NCBI GenBank assembly: GCA_949775045.1
Contig: OX459105.1
Span: 13,791,227-13,855,226 of the forward strand
Direction: 5' to 3'
Length of the DNA stretch: 64,000 bases
Origin: Metridium senile
Lineage: Eukaryota; Cnidaria; Anthozoa; Actiniaria; Metridiidae
Part shown: piece after piece, positions 37,401 through 51,200 of the stretch
Layout of the letters: each line of letters opens with the position of its first letter
How positions within the stretch are numbered: position 1 is the stretch's first letter
The notes under the pieces: model-generated
The model's input: the letters and a program-made list of their open reading frames with translations, nothing else
Databases searched by the model: none
Told to the model about the DNA's origin: nothing
Translations under genes and position numbers: made by a program

Positions 37401-40400
37401 ATTGATACAACAGATGAAAACCCACCATTGCCTTTCCCCCATTGGAAAGATAAGCTATCTGGTAAATCTCCAAACTTTCTATACTGGTCTAGAGTGATCC
37501 AACTACAGCTTCTGTGCCTCCAATTAGTGAAAGCGTTCAGAGTTGGTGACTTCAAGTTGTACGTGGAGTCTTTAATCAAGCTAATGCCATGGATGTTTGC
37601 TCTTGACCAAACAAATTATTCACGATGGCTACCAGTACACATTCGTGACATGCAAGAGCTCCAATCCAAACATCCAGAAGTGTATGAAAAATTTGTGGAG
37701 GGATTGTTTGTTGTGCACAAATCGAGGAAACCATTTTCTTCAATGGCGTTAGATCAATTAATTAATTAATTAATTAATTAATTAGCGCATGAACAAGAAA
37801 ATGCCATAGTCAAAGGCGAAGGCGGAGCTGTAGGGCTTACAGATAATGAAAATGCTCTAAAACGCTGGATGGTGTCAGGTCCTGAGATTGCAAGAATAGT
37901 CCAGGAATTTGAGACATCAGCAACTACCTCAAATGACCAGAATCTCAAGCATCATGAGCAAACGTATAGTCAGCAGATGGCATTTAAAAATGATCTACAG
38001 TCAGTCATCAGCAGCTTTGAGGATCTTGGAAATCCATTTATGGAGGATGATGAAGAGTTGGTAGCACTTGACACCAAAGATGTCATGAGCGACGAGGTTG
38101 TTCAAACTGTCAAGAATGTCATCAACATTGGCCAGGAACAATATAAGTCTTATGTCGATACAAGACTTATAAAGAGATCAACAGCAATTACAACACCACT
38201 AAAGAAGAACAATCTGCGTTTATTCGGTTCCCAAGAGAAGGACCAACCAAAACACAAGACCAAACTTGCTGAGCTCAAGAATGATTGTGCACTATTTTCA
38301 CGGCTTTACATCGCATGTCAGAGTAGGGACGGAAACTTAGAGGATTTCTTTAGACATGAAAACCAGCCATGGCCACCATCAATCGCTGACATGGGAGAAC
38401 TAAGAAAGGGTCAGAAAGCAGATCTTGTGAAGTGTCTAGAGGGATACGTAAATACTCTTCAAGCCCAAAGCCCAGAAGTGGAGGTGCTAGTTATTGATGG
38501 AGCTGTGGTGGTGCAAATGCTGAGTCCTGGAACTGCACGTACGTTTCAAGAATATAGCGACAGTGTGTTCAAGCCTTTTATATTGAAAAGGCTTCAAGAT
38601 GTCAAGAGAATCGATATAATTTGGGACGTATACAGAGATGATTCGATTAAGAAATGTGCAAGGGAACGAAGAGGAAAGGGAGCTCGACGTCAAGTCAAGC
38701 CATCTACTCCAATTCCCAAGAATTGGCACTCATTCTTGCGTGTCGATCAAAACAAGGAAGAACTGTTTCATCTTCTCTCAGAGCAACTGATTCATACAGA
38801 TGAAGCTGTATTGGTTGACAAAGAAATTCGTAGTACACATGAAGAGAGTGTTCTTTCTTATGGAAGTGATGGTCAATTATCCAATATTATGCCTTGCACA
38901 CATGAGGAAGCAGACACAAGAATCCTGTTACATGTTCATGATGCCTCGCTCTGTGGTTACACACGTATTATGATAAGGACAATTGATACTGATGTCGTCG
39001 TACTTGCACTATCTATTTTTCCTTGGATTGCAGCAGATGAACTCTGGGTTGCGTTTGGTGTGGGGAAGCATTTCAGATATCTTCCAATTCACGACATTGC
39101 CACAAAGCTGGGGATTGATAGATGTAAAGCACTCCCTCTATTTCATGCTATGACCGGTTGTGATACAGGTAATCACTATTGCACTTTTTATACCTTTGTG
39201 CTGATGTGAATTCTGTTTAATATACATATATATCTCTCTACAGTGTCATTCTTCGCAGGACGAGGAAAAAAGACTGCCTGGGAGATCTGGAATTTATATC
39301 CAGAACTCACTACTGCGCTAGTGAATTTGTCAACGCCCTCGCCAACCTTACGTGATGTAGATGGATCGTTAGCAGTCCTTGAAAGGTTTGTTGTGCTTCT
39401 CTATGACAAGACCAGCGTACTCTCAGGAGTGAACGAAGCAAGACAGTCTCTATTTGCCAAGAAAAGTAGAAAAATTGATGGAATACCACCAACTCAAGCT
39501 GCTCTTAAGCAACACATTTTACGAGCATTGTACCAAGGCGCTCAAATATGGGGACAATCTCTGTTAAAGAAACCAACTATACAGAGTCCAGAGCAATGGG
39601 GTTGGAAGAAAGACGACAATGTATGGAAACCACTGTGGACAACACTGGCCCAGGCCAAAGACAGCTGCTACGAGCTCATTCATTGTGGGTGTAAGAAGGG
39701 GTGCAAAGGGAGATGTAAGTGCCTCAAGGCAAACCTAGACTGCACTGCTCTATGTAATTGTGGAGGCCAATGCCAGTAGAACTCTTAATTTTGCCAAGGT
39801 ATGGTCAAAATTCAGATTTCCCATCAAAAATAACAAACATCAATTTAATTAATTTTAATTTTGTTTTTATTTTTAGATCACATTGCTTAGTCACGTGATT
39901 AATTACGTGATCGCTTTAGAATCGTCAAGAACAATTCTTCATACGCCAAAGATGTCTAATTCCAAAGTTTCATCTACAAACTGCATCTAATATCGAGAAA
40001 AAGTCAAGTTTTTTTTACAGCCTCGTTTCCATGCTCATGGGATCCCTGTGGAATTTAGACATGCGCATTTCTTGAAATGTAGGTCATATTTCAAATGCCT
40101 CCATATCAAAAATTATTAAGTACATTGAGATAAGTATTTGTGCAAACTTTTATGCTTGTATCAAAAAACGAACAATTTTTATCCTTAACAGCCCTACTAT
40201 TAAGTATGTCTCATATTGTATATATTATTTAAATGTTTGTAAGGACCTAGATGAGGTCTTACCTAACAACAGATGGTGGTAATACTGTGTCATGGGTGAT
40301 AGGTATTGTAGCTGCCATAGTAGCACTTGAAGCTGCGTGGCAGACTGAATGGTGGCCAAGGAGAGACATGATATGCTGCCAAAACAATAATCACAGGACA

Positions 40401-42227
40401 TATGTTAACAAGACAGACTCTCTTTAACACAGCTGTCTAACAACCATGATTGAAATTCACATTTGTTAGTTGCGATGCAACGGTTTTCGCTGTAACACCT
40501 ACCTCAAGACGCTTGTAACATTCAAGAATAAATTTCTTGTGGATATTTTGAGAATCCTGGAATGATAACAGAATAAAAGTTGATACTTAATATTTAAAAT
40601 AAATGTCAAAATTACAAATTAATGTATGCATACTTTTATTAGTTATGTTAGTTAAATCATTTATTTATTTTATTCATTCATTCAATCATCCATTTGTAAT
40701 AATTATTCACTTCTTAATACATTCATTCATTTTTTTCATTCATTCATTCATTCAATTATTGCTTTGACTGATCAATACATTTCTCCTTCAATTAAATAAA
40801 TCATTCATTTCTTTGTCTGCTTTACGATGCAATACAATCAACTTTATAAAGAGGGTATCACATGACAGTACACAAAAAGAACTGATGATCATGTTTTTTT
40901 CAATGATTTCACCTAAATAAACAATAAATTGTTTTAAAACACTATTGTTTTGATGCTTTTACTCTACACTCGCTATGCAAATTTTGTACAATCTTTTCCA
41001 CTCGATCTTCTGATGATGTCGATGCCCGACGAAAGATTTGAATATCAGAAACAGTAGTATATGGCCTTAAATTTACTCTTATAACTACACACGATGCTAC
41101 TGAAGGACAACTTTAATATTCTTAAACAATAAATGTTCAAACCTTTTTCAGTTTAGGAGACAGCCAAGTGTAGCTTAACTTAAGCAGTAGTCTAATGGCT
41201 AACATTGCTATTTCTTCTGATGGCACCTCTAGTACTATTCTCCACAGGTAATCCAATCCTGTTAAATCCATCTTTTCTACGGTATAAGTATTTGCTGTTT
41301 TCTTCATCTTGTGTTCATTATGATTGACACTCTCAAAGAATGCCTTAAAGCACTGGAATCCCTTCATTGTAAGCTTGCCAGGATCAAGTTTGAGGATTTT
41401 GCCATTGAAGATTTGTGCTTGGGTATCCGGTTCTAAATCACAGAGTCCTTTGTTGAACCAGTCAAAGGTAGTCTGAAACAAATTAGAAAAAAAAAACATC
41501 TGTTCAGTAAATGTGTACACTTTTGTCTACTGTCACCATTATTATAAATATTATCTTAATCAAATCGATGTAAGTCGAGAATGATTATCAAAAGGAAATT
41601 ATCTCATACTTCTTTTATCATAAATTATCATTACCAAATCACCACTGGTCATCAACATCAACATCATGACCATCGCTATCATCATCATCACCACCAGCAG
41701 CATCATTTTCACTACCACCACCACCAATATTATAATCATCAATCATCATTATTCACCACCATCATCGATCATCATCACCATCATCGATCATCATCACCAT
41801 CATCAAACATCATTGATGATGATCATCACTACCACCACCATTACAACCAATATCATCATCATCATTCACTATCAATATCATCACCACCACCACCATCATT
41901 GTCATCATCAATCATCCTTGTTCATTAATATCATCACCATCATCATCATCAATCATCATCATCAATCATCATTATCATTCAGCACCTACCACTCTGTCAA
42001 AGTCACAACTATCAATACTTCCATCATCATCATCATCATCATCATCAACATCATCATCATAACTATCATCATCAATCATCACCATCATTATCATTCAGCA
42101 CCTACCTCTCTGTCAAAGTCACAACTATCAGTACTTCCATCATCATCATCATCATCATCAACATCATCATCAATCATCATTATCATTCAGCACCTACCAC
42201 TCTGTCAAAGTCACAACTATCAGTACT

Positions 42228-42264
<37 letters not shown>

Positions 42265-45200
42265 ATCATCATTATCATTCAGCACCTACCACTCTGTCAA
42301 AGTCACAACTATCAGTACTTCCATCATCATCATCATCATCATCAATCATCATTATCATTCAGCACCTACCACTCTGTCAAAGTCACAACTATCAGTACTT
42401 TCATCATCATCATCATCAATCATCACCATCATTATCATTCAGCACCTACCACTCTGTCAAAGTCACAACTATCAATACTTTCATCATCATCATCATCAAT
42501 CATCACCATCATTATCATTCAGTGCCTACCTCTCTGTCAAAGTCACAACTATCGGTACTTCCATCATCATCAATCACCATCATCAATCATCATCATTCAA
42601 CACCTACCTCTCTGTCAAAATCACAACTATCAGTACTTCCAACCAGAATGTCCCAGATATCTCTAGCTCTGCTCCAAGGCAGATACAGATCAGCTTCTTG
42701 TAAAACAAAGCCCAAGAATTTAAGATGGATATGGACACAGTCGGCATGACTATAGCGACCATCAACAGCAGTTTCTTCCTCAATTCCATTAGGTCCAGCT
42801 GAAGATGACGATAACTGGTGACAGTGGACTAGACTATTGGTTGTTAGCTTGATGAGGTCATAGGTTTTGTTTAATTCTGGAAGAATACCCTAGAAGATAG
42901 TTACATAAAATAATATTTATACTTTATAATAATTATAGCAATACAGGTTAAAATTATAATATTTACATTAATAATAATAGTGAGGTTAATAATTAAGTAA
43001 TATTTATAAAATTCATGAATAAATGAGAATTTTACAAAAGAATTCACATCTGTGACCAAGCTTGTCTTTTAGATACAAAATTGTCCTGATTTGCATAAGT
43101 TTTAAATTGAATTTTCTTGCCCAGATTTACTTTTATTATCTTGATAATTTTAGTAAAATATGAAATGAACTAACATTGGACTTTCATAAGTATTATACAC
43201 AGAGTTTGTGCTGAGTCAGTAAACAAAATCTAAGGAGTTTTCAAGGAGTTTTCAAGGAGTTTTCAAGGACCAAAAATTAATTTTTAAGCACTTTTTGCGA
43301 CAGCTTTGATATACGAAAATTTACGAATTTACGTAATGATGTTCAATACTAGAATTTTTACTTAACTTTAATTTGCAATACTAGAATTTTTCCCTACTTT
43401 AGCTAGAGTTTTTAAGGAGTTTTTGCTGATTTTCTAAAATTCAAGGGCTTTTCAAGTGCCCTTAAAAACGTAAATCAAATCTAAGGAGTTTTCAAGGAGT
43501 TTAAGGAGTAGCACGAACCATGTATACTGTATTCAAGTCCAATCTGTATGTGATATACAACAGCTTGTCTTCGGCCCACCATTTTATATCCCATGGATAC
43601 AGATCGACCGCTGATATTGTATAATATATTACATACAATATGAACAGAGGATCTGTATGAGATATACAATGGCTCGTCATCAACCCACCATTTTATATCC
43701 CATACAGATCGACTGCTCATATTGTATAATAATTTATATTACATACAATATGAAAAGAGGATCTGTATACAACGGTGAGTCAATAATAAAAGACGATAAT
43801 AAAACCAAAGTTTTAAAATAGCAGGCTGCAATGCAATGATTTCTGCTGTAATGTTTGAATAGTACTTTACCTTATCGTGTTTATTATACTGTTGTTTAAT
43901 CATTCCTCTTGTTATCTTCAACAACTGTCTTATCGCTGGTACTATCCACACTCCTTTCTTGATGTCCTCAACACACTTCACTGCATAGCTCTTCTTGATC
44001 TGTTCCTTGACAGCAAACGAGTCGCTCAAGATATCAATATGTGACCTCAATGCCTGGTCCACCATGTCTGTCGTCAGTGACGGAAGGTGTGATAGGCTCC
44101 AGAGAAGGTCCAAGACTTTAGTTGTAACTTTGACGACTCTAGCCTCTTTACCAATGCGTCCAATAAGAAGAAGGAGTTTCTCTTTCATTCTGTCATTTTC
44201 AACTTCCCAGCTCTGTGATGATAAAGAAATTGACTATCATTTGTAAAATTCAACCTAAAAAGTTATCTTCTTATGCTCTTTTAATTGTCTAACACATTGC
44301 TATGTACATTTCCACCCAATTTAAAACATATTGGGATAAAAACTTTTGTTGCAAATATTTTCCACGTGACATTGAAATACATTTTTTAAGGCAAAGAATC
44401 TTATTCCCAAAAGATTTGAATTGGATGGAAATGTACATAGCAACGAGTTAGCCGATTAGGCCTATTGTGAAAATACCATACCGAAACTTAGGATTAACAC
44501 TTCTGTTCTGACAGCCTTGCATGCTTTATGCACCTATCAATATCTTGCTCCAATGGGAGGAATGCGGGCATACCCAGGGGCTATTGACATTTTTCATATC
44601 TTTTTGTCAATAGCCTGTATCCTGGGGGCGTCAAATTCATATACTTACTCATATATTTACTGTTGTGGATGCAGAAAGTATTGTATTGTATTGTCAAAAA
44701 ACATAGAGCAGCCCCAGGTACGGGCAAAGTTTATGTTCAATGGCCCGACTTTGCCCGCACTCCCCCTGTTGGGGCAAGACACTGATAGTAGGTGCATAAC
44801 TGCACATAGTATATGCACACATTTTCTATTTCTTTAGTGCATGTCATGAATGATCATATAATCAAGATTGTACCTGTTGTATGAGTATAAAGAGGTGATC
44901 TAGCTGATTTGTGTTGAATCTCACAGCTGCAGTAGCAAGGATATTATGGATGTTGTCCACTTCAGTAGGATGTTTACCAAACTAACAAAAATATATCAAA
45001 CAAGAACAAATCAATACATTAAAGTGCTAGTCTTACGAAAATCAAGGTGCAAAATTCGCACTTTTTTAGTATGCTATCCTTAAATATATGCCTAAAAAGG
45101 ATAGTGACAAAAAAATTATGCCAAAAAAAAACTTTTTTGCACCTAAAAATTGCTGTCAAAAACGCTAAAATTTTGTCCGCCATCACTCGATCTTGATACT

Positions 45201-48200
45201 GTACAGCGGTTGTACATTTAAATGTGTGACGTCATATGCTCAAGACGCTTCATGTCGAAATACATTTCTCTGTAATACTTGTATGAAATGGCGTCTGTTC
45301 TGGATGACTATGATGAGAAATTTTCATCATTACTAAGCGAAGAATACGAAGAGACCCTCTCAACAACATTATCGACTACTGAGCTAATGTCTGATGACGA
45401 TATAGAGCCGCTAGCAACAGAAGAACAAGCAGAGGAATACGCTTTTGAAGTTGAAGTTCCTTACTAATATTTATATGAAGTAGCGTGCTCTTTTGATGCG
45501 AGTTTTATACCATTATCACGCAAAAAAGACGAAAAAAAGTATGGAACAACATCATCAACTACTTGATAGAAGTCTGAAAGTGATTTAGAGCCGATGGTAA
45601 AAAAAATGAAGAGAAGATTGTGCTATCGAAGAAGAACGTAAGGATATTGTAGGTCAACAGCTAGAGTCGAAACTAAAAACAAAAACAGCTACGGGAACCC
45701 ATGAAATCAATATAAAATCATTAATTGCAATTCATAATCAATTACAAGTTATATCTTTAGTAAGTCTATCAGTATATTTAAAAATTTATCATGAACTTTT
45801 ATGTTTATTTTGCGAGTGCAAATATTCTCTGTGTAGTTTACAACTGTATTGTAAAACATCAAGAGTATAGTCGCTGTATAACGATCATTGTAGGGAAAAG
45901 ATGTAGGACACTGCATAGCCTGATTGGTGTATTGAATAAGCATTAAAAGACGTTTATTGTGCTAGAATTGTTGTCTTGATTTGTTCGTTTTGTGTTGTAA
46001 CCGAAGTTACTTCATATATAGTTTGCATGCCGTTGTTCGCCCGTAACCAAACCAGCGTGTACAAAAGTAAGTAATCTATCTAGAGTATTCTAAAAATTAT
46101 GTAGCTTTTTAATCACAAGTGCAAGCTCTTTCAATTTGTTAATCGTTAAAATCAGTTTTCCATGCACGTTCATGAAGCTAGTCAGTATTAAAAACAGTCG
46201 AGATAAAATGCCACACTGACAACTCGCAATATGTGCTTACTAGTTATACTGGCATCCAAGAGCGTTCATTTCATAAACAAACTCAAAGTTTTCGTCTTTA
46301 TTTTTTTCTGCGAATAGTTTTATAGGTTGTTTAGTTAGTTAATTCTGTAACTTATAATACATATTCTTAGATCAGTAAAACATACGTTATTTGATTTGGA
46401 ATGATTTCCATTTTGACCTTGCGTAGGCTGACATACTGACTCAAAACAAATCCAGTTTCATAACATTTTGGAAGTAAAAAAACTGAGCTCTTTATATCAA
46501 AAGGAGTGTAGCGTTTTTGATGAAATAATGAAGATAAAAAAAACAACAATAAATCTAAATACGAGATACAACAAATGCTTGTCACTTTTGCTTTACGTAG
46601 GGCAAGCTTTTATGACAATGATGCATAGTTTAGCGCTCTTTACTGATGAGTTTCTTTAGTAAGTTCCATTCTTTAGACACTCTCGTTTCAGTTACGAATT
46701 GCCTTTTACATCCCTCGATGTAAACATTCCTTGTAAGTTGGTCTCTTTTGAAATGAATCAAGCAGATAATGCCTTTGCGAAAGTTTTCTATTTTTGTGCG
46801 GGCAAATCCGATTTGTTCATATTTAGTCTATTGACTGAAATGAATTGAAATTTCGGCGTTATTGTAAGACAAATTCGACCAAACTTGAACAACACATAGT
46901 GTAGGAGACATGTTTTAGAGTTTGGACGTAAAAATATTCAAGAATCAATGAAACATTTGATGAATTATGACCATCGCACAATATAAATAACAGAGGTTTA
47001 GTAGCAATGAACATTCGAGCGTTGAGCATATGACGTCACTTCCTTTAATGACAGGCCGGCTCAGAAGAACGCGATCGATTAATGGCGGACGCAAAGTGCC
47101 GAACTTCAGACGCTAAATACAGCAACTTCCCGGACTCGTATGAAAATAAAATTTGAACAGTGATATAACCATCATCTGAAGTTTTAAAAGGTATAATTTT
47201 TAGAAATTGTGTCATACTCGTAAGACTAGCACTTTAAACTTTTTATTTATACCTATATTTGACTCTGAGGTTAAGAGACCGTTCATTATTTATCAGGGGG
47301 AGGGGGATGGGTGATAAATTAGCAAATTTTCACTTTTTTTTTGCAGTCCCCCCTTTCAATCAAAATATTTTTTTAGGACCCCCCTTACACTGAGGAAATA
47401 TTTTGTGATTTCCTTGATAACTCATCAGTTATTTCAAGACCCCCCTTTCTAGGCTGATTAAAATTTCAAGTCCCCCCATTTTATCACCCATGATGAACGG
47501 TCCCTAATTTTCTTTTTTTCAAGAGCTGTTCTCATCTTGGGAGATCACACAATACAACTTAATAAATCATTAATTAAAAAAGAAAAATGACTGAAAACAG
47601 TTAATTAATATGATGGCTTCATTAATCATACAAACACTTTTTATGTTAAAACTACTAATAATTGTATAAACTATTTTATGTAAAACTACTACTAGTATGT
47701 AAAACTGCTTGAAATTTGTTGGATTACAATCTACATTTACCTGCATTTTCCAGATGATAGTAAGTTCATCCAGTGAGAGCCTGGTACCAAGAAACTCTAC
47801 AAGAACTTTGAGTCTGTCACAATACTGTGACTGGTGGAGATTACCTGGTAAACGAAGAAGAAAAACAATACAAACTGTACTGGGAACAATTCAAACAATG
47901 ATGGTATAGGTATTGATAAAGGCAATAAGAATGAAGAAAAGGAGAGCAAAACTGAAAATGGTTTTTAAATTGATGATGTAATGCATGCGCAAGAAATAAA
48001 TTTATTATAATTATTTATTATTATGATGATTGAAGATGATGGTGATGGTGATCATAACGAAGGTGGAACCAAAATTAATAATAATGATGATGATGGTGAC
48101 AAAATTGATAATGATTGTGATACTTTGGCTATAATGGCAATGATGATAATGACTATAATGACAATATTGACAAATTATAATGGCAAAGTTGATACTATGA

Positions 48201-51200
48201 AAATCACTAGAGTGGTTAAATGTATGTTGAAAATTTGGCCTTGGGGGTGTGTCTTTTTGTACCACATGACCAATTTTGAGCAAAATGAATGGCCAGAAGC
48301 AATCACATGGTACAAAAAAATTGGTCACGTGGTTGGAATTTTTGGGGCATGATTACCAGTCTACTGATTTCCATAGTAACAATTGATGCCCATGATATGG
48401 TTGTTATAACGATAATAATGATAATGATGAGTGTGATGATGATACTGATTATATAATTTTAAACAGTTTGTTGTACATACTTTCAAAGGCTATAGAAAGG
48501 ACTTTATTTTGCAGCAGCCAATCAAAGAGAGTCTCCTGTGGAATACTTAGTTTACTGGACTTGTGTCTCTCTGAATCATCAATCAGCTTGCACACCTATC
48601 AATAAAACATATGTTATTTAAATCCTCAACAGTTCCTCATTGTCAAGGGTGGCATTGTCAGTGTCATGTTCATAGTCGTTCATTATCATCAGCAACAGCA
48701 GCATAAATATCACCATCATCATCACCATCATCTTCATCATTACCATAGATCTTCATCATCATCATCATCAACATCTTCATAATCATCTTTTTCATCATCA
48801 TCATCAATGCCAATCCATATTATTACTACCACAAACACCAATCATCATGACTGTCTTAACTGGAGGGATTTACTTATAGAAAGCACCCAGCTTACTACTA
48901 GCTAAGGGACAACCAACGCTTAACACTAGTGCTTTTTCTTTCCTTTTTTGGCTTTCAATAATTAAAACTAACCTCCTTCAGAGAGTTCATCTTTGCATTG
49001 AAGTGTGGTGTTTTCAGCATCTTAAGAGCTACTTCAAGTCTGAGTTCATCCACACCATTAACCTCTTTATGCCAGAGCCTCATACAAAGCAGTTTTAATG
49101 TTGTAAGTAAGTCAAACACTCTGCCAACCTCCTGAAAGACAAGGTTGTAAAGAAAATAATAAGTCCTGAACCTACTTCTTTCTAGCAAAAGGCAAGCTCA
49201 AACAAACATTGAAATACAGTCAAAAGACATGTAGGTGGCTGAACAGGATTACGATTTGTGCCAATCAAATGTGCCATGTATGCCATATAATATATATGTA
49301 TGATGTATCATCAAAAGTCCTGGACCTAGTTCTTCCAAGCAAAACACATTCATGGCAAGCTCAAACAAACATTGGAATACACGTAGGTGGCTGCACAGGT
49401 TCGTAAATTGCGTCAATAAAAATTATATTAATGTACTACGTATGCTACAACATTATACCTGAAGAAGATATCCGGATATTCAGCCATTCAAATAAACACT
49501 CATAATTTGACATATTTTTCAAACGTTCTTACCTTTTGTTTCATGTTATTGTCACTTAGTTCTTGAATGAAAGCAATACTCTTCTCAAAAACATTGCTAA
49601 ATACAGTCTGAAAAACGAATAAATCAATCAATACCTATTACTTTGGGATACCTGTGTATTTACCACAGGAAACCCAATCAACTGGGACACATGCATACAC
49701 TTACTGGGATAACTTGGACATTCAGATAAGCTGCACAAACTCCAATGGGTTTTAGTAGTGATGCCAGCATCTAAAATTAAAGAAAGAATAGCAAATTAAT
49801 ATCCCTAAATAGGGTTTTGAAATAAATAACAACCTCGGTCTTTACTATTATTGTATTGGCATCTGAAATATGAAATTACAAAATATTATAAGAACATCAA
49901 TTCATAGATCCACTATCCATTGTGTTCTATCTTAGTTACTGTTGCTGTGTCCGACAAGCCAAATACATTTTTCTCAATATACAGCACAAATATACATGTA
50001 TAGTTTGCAGAAAACTTTATAAGTCTGTCTTGGAACTTATGTACTCTAAGAGTATGTTAGGAAAAAAACAGTAAATGCGGTAAATCTTTCTGAAATCTAC
50101 GATATTATTGTAAAAAAATATGTATTAATCTACTTGTATTACTAGGCTTCTTATAATCATAATCATTTTTGGTGTCTAATAACTTACCGGTGCAGTTACA
50201 TTTTCCTCAGATTCAATCATTTTACAAATCTCCTGGAAACCACCTTTATCAGCAAACTTAAACAAATACAATTTAACACATCATTTAATTTTATAATCAT
50301 TTCATTTCAGGGTTGAATACACTTGGTCAACACAGTATTTTCAAGAAATTAAATTTAATATAGTAAAAGGAATTAATGTTAATATTAAGTTCTTAAAATC
50401 AGAATGGGGAGGTTAAAAAATAACAAAAAAAAACTCAGTGTGCATGGTTTGTGTGTCCTCGCTGTACATGTTAAACCATTTATTCATGAGTCGTGATTGC
50501 ATGACCAAAATATTTACAATAAATTCTTACCCTATTGATGATATTCACCAACCAGCCATAAGGATCCTGTATGAAAAATAAAAACCAAAAAAACATCATA
50601 AATTTAAAATCAAAAAATATCATAAGGAGGTCATCCGAAATATCATAAAATGATAGTTAAACTAGTCTTCTAGTTATCAACTTTATTATAAAACTATTAG
50701 CCTAACTGAACATATTTACTAAAAAATATCATCAAACAATATGTCCATGGTAGAAATGCACATACTTTATCAGTAGAATAGTAAGAATTCTGTGGGCTGA
50801 CGGCATAGCACTTATCAACACCAAACACTTCTTCATAATAAGCCTTGTCCCATGGTTTGCTTCTATTCTTGAACTGGAATTCAGTATCTGGATCAAGCGC
50901 CTGAAAATACACACATGTATAATTTGTGAACATTGAGTATACTTTATATTATTTGTGTTAGGTAATCACTTCCAGTCAACCACTACTGTATGCCTTTCGA
51001 GACACATAAAGTGGTAAGTTACTGCTAGGGAGACGTGATGGTCTAGTGGTAAGGTGGTTGGATTCTGGGTTCTGGGTTTGATTCCTGGCCTAAGTGATTA
51101 AGTTGTGTCCTTGAGCAAGACACTTTACTCTCTCATTGCCTCATCTTCTCAGAAAAGGACATAAAACCTGAGGCCCCGTCTGCTTTCACTCTAATTCTAC

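Larger units (their letters stand above)
34111..40199 (+). mobile_element. Academ-like DNA transposon with long TIRs, inserted in USP24 intron 17
   Basis: Terminal inverted repeats of about 330 bp (34111-34440 and 39870-40199) begin tagtagggctg and remain clearly similar throughout. TTA flanks both ends (34108-34110, 40200-40202), a 3-bp target duplication. It lies antisense to USP24. The single gene joins zinc motifs, transposase-like core, XPG/FEN-type nuclease and CXC tail. Known Academ elements have 3- or 4-bp duplications, and a subgroup carries an XPG nuclease; the match to that subgroup is from memory of the family. Boundaries are seen; superfamily is inferred. Confidence 0.82.

Noticed and set aside
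41666..42703. 345-residue open frame on the plus strand
   Set aside because: Ile/His/Ser/Thr low-complexity translation of an ATC microsatellite plus antisense of exon 14.
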